A stretch of DNA of 64,000 nucleotides from positions 14,122,717 through 14,186,716 of the forward strand of contig OY727098.1 in the NCBI GenBank assembly GCA_963402885.1, read 5' to 3'. Position numbers and translations under genes: made by a program. The notes beneath the pieces are model-generated. The model was given only the letters and a program-made list of their open reading frames with translations. It made no database searches and was not told the origin of the DNA. The DNA is from Antedon bifida. Lineage: Eukaryota; Echinodermata; Crinoidea; Comatulida; Antedonidae. Positions 35,501 to 44,600 of the stretch are shown piece after piece; within the stretch, counting starts at the first letter, position 1; every line of letters starts with the position of its first letter.

Positions 35501-38211
35501 CTAGTTGTAATTATACTGTACTGGGCTAAAAAATCTACCCGCCATGTGAAGAATGAATGTAAGCATCTATTAGTACGCTACGATCGCTTAATTAAACCGA
35601 AAACACGATGATGTGTGGTTACAATATTAATTGTAGTCAGTCTAGCTAATCTTCAGTAATTACAACTCTTTTTCCACACAGTTTTTTCCTGAAAGAGGAT
35701 CACAGTCAGCCATTTACTTGCCAAACGTTCGTTTATTTTACGAGCAAGCTGCCATCGATAACCTTTACGTGAACGCGCGTAAAGACGCATTTATTGCGCC
35801 ACTGTCGGTATCAAGCTGGTACCAAAGTTACGCACAATGGATTCTAGTTAATAAAGAAGACTATGACGATTTTGATAAGAATGTGAAATGGCCAAAAACT
35901 GAAGAAATATTTTTTGATTGGGTTAATGAATTTCTGAACTCAACAACCGGAAAACGATATGTAAATGACGTTGTATTCGATAGAATAACTTCAAAATATG
36001 TCGTAAGTATTGAAGTTAGTTATGAAACTTACTGTAGTTAACAAATAGTATGAGTATATCAATATTTTAAAAATCTAAAGACGAATATGCAATGATGAAG
36101 AAATGACGAGTGCTGACGACGGTGATCACAACCTTTTCGACAATGAGATAGATGATGATGATATCAATCGTATTATCTGTTTTAAACATTCGTTTTTCAA
36201 TAGTCTTCGCGTATCACTTTCAAACACATTGTACTGGACAGTTCAGCGGAGGAATTAGACGCAGTAACCAGTATACAACACATCATTGACGGAGCAGGAT
36301 TTAAGTACGAAAATGAAGCGTTTGCCTTCTCTAAGCCATATTTATACTATGAAACAAACAGGGTAATATTTACTAATTTTTATCGTTCTACAATATTGGT
36401 AAATGTACGGAAGTATTTGTGATTTAATGTTTACTTTCCAAAACACTGATTTTGCGAAACCATGCGGAACTATTTTGATGTCATTGAGATGAACATGTCC
36501 AAAATGATCATTTAATAACTGTTAACATATACTTGTCCTTTTTAAATGAACATTTTTTTTAATAAAGCTCTTGTGATTTTGCTAATAATAAGCTTTCATC
36601 TGAATAGATAATTAAAAAGGAATTGTGGAGGAACTTAGGCCTAGCGTCTCTGTGCGTCTTAGTAGTTGTTTTACTGCTTCTTGCAAACGTCAACGCGAGT
36701 CTTCTAGTCTTCTTCTCTGTCATACTGACGTTGGTAAGTTTAGCTAAACTGAATAAGCGAAATTAATGTTATAGATTCTGCTAAACGATTCTCCTCCTCA
36801 CTCTTCGTTATTTTATTTTTAAGGTCAATGTGTCTGGGTTCATGTACTTCTGGGATATCAAAATTGACGTAATTGTCACCATGTTATTTATACTGTCGGT
36901 TGGCATTGCTGTCGATTATGCAGCGCATATAGCTCATACATTTATGACTGTGACGGGAACAAGAAATGGTCAGTTAGTGCATTCATACGACCAATTTACA
37001 CAGACGAGCGGTAACGGTAATAAAAATATAGAATCCAAGTTATTCCTTATGACCATTTCGAGGACAGATATACAGATTCTATGTGGGACAAGCTACGCTG
37101 TTTTCCGCTTACCATTACTGCTCGTCGTGTAAATTGGCCTTTATAGTATTCAAAAGTATATATTATGCTTTAATAATTACAATCTCAGTCCTGGTCATAA
37201 AACACTTGCCTCTTAAAGCTTGGTTCGCTCTTGGACGCAACGCAAGGGGCGTACACGCAACATAAGTGAGTTGACCAATCACAAGCGACAACTCGTGTCG
37301 AAATCTTGGTCAAACTACACGTATGTACTTATGTTCTTGCGTTGAGTCCTTTCTAGTGGAAAACAAGATTTAGCGTCTAATCAATCACTATTAATTTTAA
37401 AACGAACGAGCTTAGTTTCGTATCATGTAAGTACCTCTAAGTAGCCTCTTATACATACTTTCTCACCAGAACGCACTTGTCATACTATGCGAAATATTGG
37501 TCCAGCTGTATTCAATGGCGGCTTTAGTACTTTCCTTGTTGTCATTCTCATGTCACTGTCAAATGCCTACGTTTACCAAGTGTTCTTTAAAGTGAGTATA
37601 AATATTGATTATTATTACTACAATATTTCAAATTAAATAGGCCTATCTAAAACACTAACGATTCACAACAATCCGTTAATATAAGGGGTTTTGTATAGGT
37701 TTTCTTATTAGTTGTCGTATTCAGCTTGTTTCATGGTTTGGTGTTATTACCGGTTCTCCTAAGTTGGTTTGGACCATCTCCACTACCTCAATATTTGAAT
37801 GAAGAGCCAACCACAGGAGAAGAAGCCAAAGCCAAGGGAGAGGAATGTAAAGAAGAACGAGAAGCAGGAGGTGTTGACAACACGGCATTCGAGGTGGAGA
37901 TGATGTGTCCATCAAAAGAAGACGACCATGTTGATGTGGTAAGCAATGACGACGTTGATGATATCACAGAGAACGCTGAAGTCGCCTGTAAAGACGAGCT
38001 CTATATACAACGCGTTGAGGACGGCGAGACAAAGGAGGATGATTCCATGCAGATTGTTGACCACGAAACGAAGACCACTCAGCAGAACGCCGACGATGCC
38101 TTACAAGTAGAAGAAATTAAAGATCGTGCCTTATTTCATAAAAGCGAAGTTGAATGTGTAGATGGTGTGGGATATTCGAATAAAGTGGACGATTTTGAGG
38201 ACGGCGAGTGA
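23014..38211 (+). CDS. PTCHD3-like patched-domain protein, copy C (complete)
   Basis: Seventeen coding exons: 23014-23075, 23339-23582, 24119-24186, 26851-26970, 27362-27503, 27638-27735, 28058-28178, 28550-28673, 32881-32990, 33156-33470, 34785-34922, 35682-36002, 36204-36362, 36608-36733, 36824-36968, 37470-37591 and 37699-38211, encoding 975 residues. The start ATG at 23014 was chosen because its exon ends in phase 2 at a GTAAGT donor and gives LFY-R-IGW across the join; the ATG at 23001 is out of frame. Twelve helices are predicted, with a sterol-sensing block in exons 7-10, GVGVDD at 327-332 (helix 4) and GIAVD at 743-747 (helix 10). The last exon encodes helix 12 and an acidic tail (about 837-975) with VDNTAF at 864-869. 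All exons are open. Introns 3 (24187-26850) and 8 (28674-32880) hold retroelements and intron 11 (34923-35681) a 5S SINE. Function follows the family only: lipid or sterol handling, or receptor-like signalling. Confidence 0.92.
24450..26600 (+). mobile_element. CR1/Jockey-type LINE fragment, split by a younger element
   Basis: The left part (about 24450-24678) encodes [19 protein letters not shown] and, after a one-base frameshift, [17 protein letters not shown]. The right part (about 26473-26600) encodes [20 protein letters not shown]. These are successive palm motifs of one non-LTR reverse transcriptase, interrupted by the minus-strand element. The fragment is dead, with stops and a frameshift, and lies in copy C intron 3. 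Confidence 0.85.
24673..26478 (-). mobile_element. RTE-like non-LTR retrotransposon, 5'-truncated, ORF nearly intact
   Basis: One open frame of 561 residues (24692-26377), continuing open upstream to about 26475, encodes a reverse transcriptase: [58 protein letters not shown] with the catalytic FADD, YLG, and a C-terminal end with GHISRR and [10 protein letters not shown] typical of RTE/BovB-like LINEs. The endonuclease domain is missing. The 3' end is a (TGA)n run (seen as TCATCATCA at 24678). The duplicated ATATCA on both sides (24673-24678 and 26473-26478) looks like the target-site duplication. The open frame suggests a recent insertion. Confidence 0.88.
27842..27975. repeat. MITE family 1, copy 3
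   Basis: TAAAGTTCTGTCTACGCTAT at the left and AAGTTTGATAGTGTAGACAA near the right, in copy C's intron between 27735 and 28058. Confidence 0.78.
29290..30500 (-). mobile_element. Decayed non-LTR retrotransposon in copy C intron 8
   Basis: Minus-strand frames separated by stops carry, in 5' to 3' order, [12 protein letters not shown] (30248-30442), [15 protein letters not shown] and [15 protein letters not shown] (about 29950-30110), and a C-terminal segment [12 protein letters not shown] with [17 protein letters not shown] (29305-29523). These are reverse transcriptase palm and tail motifs. Multiple frameshifts show an old relic. Confidence 0.8.
31150..31310 (+). repeat. LINE 3'-end fragment with TTGAATC tail
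   Basis: GAATTTCCATTTTTATGGAC then AATAAAATTTCTTGAATC and tandem TTGAATC is the 3' end style of CR1-type LINEs. No coding part is attached. It lies in copy C intron 8. Confidence 0.55.
31425..31500 (-). repeat. tRNA-like SINE head (decayed)
   Basis: Read on the minus strand, GCGTATGGCTCGGTGG resembles box A, and GAGATCGAGCCTC, about 40 bases on, resembles box B. It is probably the head of a tRNA-derived SINE; the body was not resolved. Confidence 0.4.
31930..32570 (+). repeat. CG-rich dispersed repeat, copy 1, with AAAT microsatellite
   Basis: A stretch of GCGCGT-rich sequence ends in (AAAT)n at about 32477-32510, followed by GATCCTGACAGAATC and a perfect palindrome GGTTATATGCAT...ATGCATATAACC. 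A related segment at 47090-47700 has similar GCGC-rich words (TGCGCATCACGCGCAT, ACGCGTAGTACTTG) and the same terminal A-rich run plus GATCCTGACA. Origin unknown. Confidence 0.5.
34199..34325. repeat. Short inverted repeat (GATGGTATTT/AAATACCATC)
   Basis: TTAGGATGGTATTTATTTG...AACGCCC faces CCCATCCAAATACCATCTAA and AACGCCC, giving a foldback of about 125 bases in copy C intron 10 (33471-34784). The rest of that intron is AT-rich with some GC-rich patches and no gene. Confidence 0.45.
35035..35391 (+). mobile_element. 5S rRNA-derived SINE in copy C intron 11
   Basis: The first 120 bases are clearly 5S rRNA-like: ACCACGTTGAA, CGCCGGTTCTCGTC, GATCACCGAAGTTAAGCAAC, GGGCCTGGTTAG and CTGGGAATATCGGGT. 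The internal promoter box A region is intact; box C is diverged (GCTTGAATGTGAGACC). A body of about 220 bases follows and ends in a SINE-like GCTGTTGGTTTCGATTGAAT and an A-rich tail. A bare 5S gene would have neither body nor tail, so this is a SINE3-type retroposon. Confidence 0.82.
36992..37137. repeat. MITE family 2, copy 1 (ATTTACACAGACGAGCGGTA termini)
   Basis: Inverted termini CAATTTACACAGACGAGCGG and CTGCTCGTCGTGTAAATTG. Further copies lie at 39841-40008 and 44063-44217. This one is in copy C intron 15. Confidence 0.8.
37214..37372. repeat. MITE family 3, copy 2
   Basis: It starts AAAGCTTGGTTCGCTCTTGG with ACGCAACGCAAGG and TTGACCAATCACAAGC, matching the element at 1064-1193. It sits in the same intron as the family 2 MITE. 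Confidence 0.6.
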
Positions 38212-38813
38212 TGATGTTAATGACCACAATGACGTATCTTGATAACAAACAGACACTGTAGACGATGCCATCCAATTTCTGATAGGTGCAAAACTTTTCT
38301 AAAAAGAATATAGTATATTATAATATACAGTATAGTTGATTACATAGTTTATTAATATTTATAGACGCTTATCAATGCAAACACAAAACAAGTACTCGAT
38401 TCGATTTATGTTTATAATTTATTAAAACCTTCTTGGTATCATATACTACATACCAGTAAACTGTAAACGTGTATAAATATTACGTCAAAATGTACCCTTC
38501 GTACAATACCATTTCGATGTACATTAATAAGAATTCAAAACAAATCTAAAAAAAGAACTATTACTTCTATCAATTAGATTAGGTCAACGTAATAATGGTT
38601 TACTTCTACATAGGATAGAATCACAATATACAGTACATATAATTACTTTTGCACAATACACTCGACATAAAACTTGTTTACTTATGATCCAACTCTTTCC
38701 CGATACCGTACTAAACGCGTTTTACATAAACACGACACAAACGCTTGTGTAGAGAATTTATAGATTCTCTGTATGGTGTGCAAACTTTGTTTTATGATGT
38801 ATTATAAAGCTCT

Positions 38814-38927
38814 CTCTACACTATCAAACTTGATGCGACAAGCCCATATATGACGTCATGTTATTACCATATTTGGGCACATCTCACTTTTTTGTCAAAC
38901 TAATTTGATAGTTTAGACAGAGCTTTA
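38814..38927. repeat. MITE family 1, copy 4
   Basis: TAAAGCTCTCTCTACACTAT faces ATAGTTTAGACAGAGCTTTA. The TA at each end fits a TA target-site duplication, as for Tc1/mariner-type MITEs. Confidence 0.85.
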
Positions 38928-39394
38928 GTTTAGTTAGTTAAGTACCACAACTACTTTCACATAAGTAAAACGCAACGTCCTCAAGGTCACCAAACAAATA
39001 GTATACATTTAATTGAAATCAAATTAAAATTACTTTTATATTCAATTCATTAACTTCATCCTCGCTGCCTATTACGAATTAGGAATGATTTGATTTAGAA
39101 TATTGCACATTATCAAAATGATTAGTTATGTTATTACAGTACGATATATTATCTAAATAGGTAGTGTACTAGTATAAGTGATTCATACAATACTGTATTT
39201 ATCTTTTAGTAGTCAAGATTTAGAAAACTGACTCATTAATTTAAAACAAAGTTAATGTTTTTTGGGGTTTTTTGCTAAGCAAGTTCGATAGTTCAGACCA
39301 CAGATTATCCGCAATGTTCATATACAGGGGCGGATTGCAATAAAGGTATTAAGCCTGGTCTTGATATAAAGTTTGCGGTACACCACGTGTATTA

Positions 39395-39462
39395 GTTCTG
39401 AAAAGAACTGTTGAGTTTCTCGACGTTTCGATCAATATACTTTGATCGTCCTCAGGAGTGAA
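39395..39462 (-). repeat. Hairpin repeat with hammerhead-like core, copy 2
   Basis: On the minus strand ACTCCTGAGGACGATCAA, a loop AGTATA, then TTGATCGAAACGTCGAG. CTGANGA and GAAA around a perfect stem resemble the hammerhead ribozyme core found in Penelope-like retroelement termini, but there is one extra C before the stem, and stems I and III are not clear. Confidence 0.5.
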
Positions 39463-39840
39463 AATGCCTGGTCTTATCCTTAAGCCCTAAATGAATCTCT
39501 AGGGTAGGGTGGTCTTATAATTGCAATATGAAATCTAATCCCAACACTATCAGCACCATTAGTCTGCAAAGATTCTAAGCCTCCTCTAGGTCTGTATTAA
39601 TAGTTTATCTCTTTCTATATGCAAACTTTATTTCTTATAAACCTCATGATATATATTATGTTTATTGCAAACTATATTTTCTAAATAAATATATATGTTT
39701 CAAGGTTTGTCTCTCTTATTCAAGCACAGATCTGACTTAAATTTATGGAATCATATTACAAAATTAATAATGTAATAGAAATCAATGTTATCCTACTTCG
39801 TTGACATTGGCCTATAATATACAGTAAAGCCAGGATAAAG

Positions 39841-40008
39841 GGCCAATTTACACAGACGAACGGTAACGGTAAACCGTGTAGCTTTCCCCACGTACGATCT
39901 GTATCTATCCTGGGCGGAAACTGCCCGTCCGCTCCGCGGTGTATGTACGTAAATGGTCATAAGGAATAACATAGATTGTATATTATTATTATCTGTGTAC
40001 ATTGGCCT
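39841..40008. repeat. MITE family 2, copy 2
   Basis: GGCCAATTTACACAGACGAA with CGGTAACGGTA at the left and ATCTGTGTACATTGGCC at the right. The interior differs from copies 1 and 3. Confidence 0.75.
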
Positions 40009-41529
40009 TAAGGGGACAACTTTGGTCTGAATAGGGGTATGGGTTGGCCAAAAATAAATTACACCTCATTAATTGTTTGGAGGAAGATGTCGCCTTAATA
40101 GGGGTGTGCCCTAAATATGGATTCCTGAAGGATGGGTTTTACTTCAACAATATATAATTTCATAATTTTATAACATTTGACTAACTTTTATGTAATAATA
40201 AACCATCCTGTATTACTGGCAAGTTGCTCACTGTATGAATTAAAAATTTAAAATAATTATAATTATCTTTAAAATTATTTCTTCTGATAATTAAATAATG
40301 TGAGACAGATAACTTCATCTTAAGTACATAACCGTATATGGAATAATAACATGAGTTGAATAACAAACATGATTGGAATATCTACACTATACTAATTCTA
40401 GCAGTATAATTCTTAATTTAAATCATGTAGCACTGTAATTGATGTCTGCATTATACAATTGTGTAATACATTTCATATACATTACATCTACAGTATATTA
40501 TATACAGTACAGTACTTAAACGTAGTGAATCAAAAACAATGCGAAAAAATTGCACTAAATGAGATACCGTACAGTACACTGTATTTATCTAAATGAATAT
40601 TTAAAATGTAAATAACTTGTAGTATCAATTTTAAAGAATTAAAAATTACTTCATGAATCCGTTTTTTTTTAATCATGAGATAAGACATAAGTATTGTTGA
40701 ATTCATGTGTTTTTAAAACAATTGATAAACTTAGCTAGCACCAGTTAAAGAAAAAGCGATTTTACCACCGAAAAAAAAATAAAACCAGCACTGCAGAAAA
40801 TGATAGAATAGGGAGTTTTTCGATTTGTGGCAACCTTGGAACTAGCTAATCTTTGGCAGTAAACATTAATGTTAAACTTTATGTAATAATTCTGTGATTT
40901 AAATGCATGTACTGTAATCTTAAAAGTAACTTAACATGGCAAATTGTAATTCAATAATAAAAAGAAATACTTGAAAAAAATATCTTATTTTAAATATATT
41001 ATTATTTGAATGAATCTAAAGGAGGGATTTATTTAATAATTTCAAACATTAATATAATTATTACTGATAAAACTGTGCATTGATGCATAAAATGCAAGTA
41101 ATTATTATTTAACTTTCTCTAAACACGATAGATTATTTCACCAATATTTGGTGTTATTCTACAAGACTGTGTTGACGTATATTATATTGCTCATATGTCA
41201 CAGTAAAGTTTGGGTTCGAATCATGATTTCCTAAGCTTATAATTATGTCTTTGTGAGCTGGCAAGGAATACATTCCTACATATTCATTATTATTAATTTA
41301 AAAAATCTCCGTATTCATTTAACCCCTTAAAAATATTATAGTTTATATGTTATTTGTTTATATGCTTCTTAACAAAGTAAAAATGTACAAATAATTTAAA
41401 CACTTCTATACTGTTTTTCAACAAAATTATGGCACTTACTGTCTTTTCTCACATACAACTGGAGTATGTGATGTACCAATACCCAGAGGCTAAGCTCAAA
41501 TGTCTTCAAATATCATCGTTTGAATTTTC

Positions 41530-41688
41530 AAAGCTCTGTCTACACTAGCAAACTTTATGTGACAAAAAATGTGCTCATATATGGACATGTTGATGTCATC
41601 TCACTACCATTTTTCGACATATCACCACCAATTTTGGGCACATCACATTTTTTTTGTCAAACTAGTTGATAGTGAAGACAGAGCTTTA
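41530..41688. repeat. MITE family 1, copy 5, abutting the LMBRD2 stop codon
   Basis: AAAGCTCTGTCTACACTAGC faces GAAGACAGAGCTTTA. The right terminal TTTA (41685-41688) overlaps the TTA at 41686-41688, which is the LMBRD2 stop codon (TAA) on the minus strand. Confidence 0.85.
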
Positions 41689-44600
41689 GATATCATCAAA
41701 TATTCCACGTGGTTTGCTTTTATGACTGTAACGACCAACACCATTTGATCGTTCATTTTTACCACCTCCCGATGAGTACCCACTAAGCTCGTCTGTGAAT
41801 TCGGCAACTGTTTCCTCATTGAAGTCAATCGGTTCGTCCTGTCGTAAAAGTTCCACATGGTCGTCACATTTTGGCATTCTTGAATATTTTGCTGAATTCA
41901 ATAAATTTAAAATTATTAACAGGTAATCTCATGATATAAAATATCTTTAACATCTGCACCGGCATGGTACAGGTGCAAGAATCGAACATCAATGCACATA
42001 TCGATTGGTGCGTCATTAAACTAAAACAATTATGTTCAATTTGATTTTCAGCGAGACTGTTGGAACAGGTGTGTGAAAGACCAGTTTAGAAAGCTTGCCC
42101 TTATTTAAATATTTATTCTTCAATGTTTAGGGCTGAACTATATTTTAGTTTATTTATGTTTACAATGTTTATAACTTATTTTTGGGTAAAAAAGAAAGAA
42201 AGAAATGTATATAAAAAGCAAATGGTTACAGTGCCTGATTAAACATTGAAGTTTCTTAATAGTTGGCCCTTCCAAGATGAAACTAGACCCTACCTACCAC
42301 TTTGAATTTTGTTAATTATTAATAAGTAATAAGGATAAAAACGTTACCTTTATTTGAAAATGAGCCGACACTGCCCCTACTTGTATCACTGTCACTGCCT
42401 GGGGCTCTAGGTCTACGTGTGTAATTATCTGCTTTTTGTTGGTATTTTTCTTGGAAATTTTTTCGCCTCAGCTCACCATCTAATGATCTTCTCTGTTTAC
42501 GTCGTTCTATAAAATCAACAACATAACAATATAAAAAATAACTGGAACTGGAAAAACTTTTCTCCAGCAGCACTGCAAACAGTTAAAAAAAAACCTAACT
42601 AAATAAAGTCTAAAATAAAGATTAATTTTATACCTCTTTTGATTAACTCTCGACCCTCAGAAACGTAATCAGTCGTCATATCTCCTTCACCCACAAATTG
42701 CTGAAAGCCGAGACAAGATAAACAGCGCCCTCCTAAGTTGAAAAATGTAGCAATACACAAAAGCAATATTGTGATTGGGTAGTAAATGTAAAAGCCATTC
42801 TCAAGAAGAGGTAGTACATCAAGATGTCGGCCCATTATCTGTAAAAACAAGTTATTCGGTAATTAGTTATTCAGTTTTTTTAGTTAAATCAGATATATGA
42901 AAAATTTACAAAACAGTACATTTAATACTTACACAAGTGGACATCACGTTATACAGTTCTTAAGTTTGGTGTACCAGCTTGTATTATACAGAAAGGGTGG
43001 GGGGGGGGGGGGGGGGGTGTGTTTCTATCTACAAAAGGGATTTTTTTCCCACAAAAAGAGCACAAATTGTCAAAAGCTGGGTTAAACATATCATCACATC
43101 ACAACACCCCTGCCCCTAACCCTAACCCCAGATCTGGCTACAAGTTTAATGTATGTGGATTAAAATATAGATAAAAGGAAAAAACTCACTGATGTGTAAG
43201 ATGTTTCTATCATGTTATTTTCTCCTGTTACATGCCCATCAAGATGAATAAGGCCAAGGAAGTTGAGACATAATGGAGGAGTCAAGCGACACAACATCCT
43301 AAATAATAGATTAATATTTGATTATCATGTTTATCATGCTTTTTAATGAAAAATTCATATCTTATATACAAAAGAAAATGAAAAAACTTTGGGGGGTTTT
43401 TATTTAATTTTACAGTACTTATTTGATTTTTGGAAATGTAATTTTCTAAACCTAAATTATGTTTATTTTAGGTGATTCAGTATCTATTGCATAGTTGAGA
43501 TTATTGCCAAAGGGGAACTGGATTTGGTACTAACATAAAAAATAATGGATTAATATTTGAATAGTTTTATCATATCTTTTACCAAAGCTAGTGATGTGAG
43601 CAATCAATATTCTACACGAAAGAGAATAAAAAAGCTTTAGAAGGTTTTTAATTAATTTGACAGTACTTATTTATTTGATTTTTTGCAAATGTAATTTTCT
43701 AAACCCAAATTATGTTTATTTTAAATAATTCAGTATCTATTGCATATTAGATTATTACCAAAGGGGAACTGGATTACGTGCTTTCCTATTTAAATTGTGG
43801 TGTACTCAATTTACATAAGGGAAGATTAAAGAGGACATATTAACACAGGAACTGAATTCACTACATACATTCCACAAAAGAGGAGGCTATTTTCATCTGT
43901 CTGATGGTGAGGAGCTAGGTAGTAGAAATTGAAGATTCTTATCTTGAAAACAGTGTAGTAGGAACAGACACATAAATATGTGATGATAATGCAACAAGCC
44001 AGCTGTTAAAAAATTGAAAAAAACTATTGAGAAATACATTGTGTGTGTGGACAAGGCTCAAGGACATATTACACAGACTAACAGTAACGGTAATAAAAAT
44101 ATAGCATCTACAGTATGTTATTCCTTATGACCAGGATACAGTAGATACAGATTCTATGTGGGACAAGCTACACTGTTTTCCGCTTACCGTTACAGCTCAT
44201 CTGTGTAAATTAGCCTTTACACGGCAAACTAACATTTTTTCTCTACTAAGAGCATAAATGAGTTTGGTTGGAAAATGAGCTTATAAATAAATCACATTAT
44301 AAAGCTTGATTGTGACTTTAAATGAATTCATAATTCTATACAGAGAGCGTTTAGAAATTAAATGTAGGTAGCTTCATGTTTCAGGAGCTCCAATTGTGAC
44401 AGAAAAATGTGAAATTTTACCTCAATATAAATATAGTGATAATTCTGTTTTGCGATGTTGATAAAAACAGCAAACAAAGACAACACTGGGTTTTTACTGA
44501 AAAATGTCACTTCTGACCAAATGACCATGAAGGAGAAAATGACCAAGACAACGGCTAAAACCTTGAGACAAACAGGTTCAACCACTATTTTCCAGTACCA

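Larger units (their letters stand above)
38212..41685. other. Region between the convergent ends of PTCHD copy C and LMBRD2
   Basis: Both flanking genes end here. I see no coding exon. It holds the 3' UTRs, two MITE family 1 copies, one hammerhead-like hairpin repeat, one MITE family 2 copy and a GGGGACAACTTTGG/GGGGTGTGCCC repeat (about 40010-40130). No close canonical poly(A) signal follows copy C; ATTAAA occurs near 38420. Confidence 0.6.

Noticed and set aside
43118-43130. Telomere-like CCCTAACCCTAACCCC
   Set aside because: Only two units, with no array or subtelomeric context.
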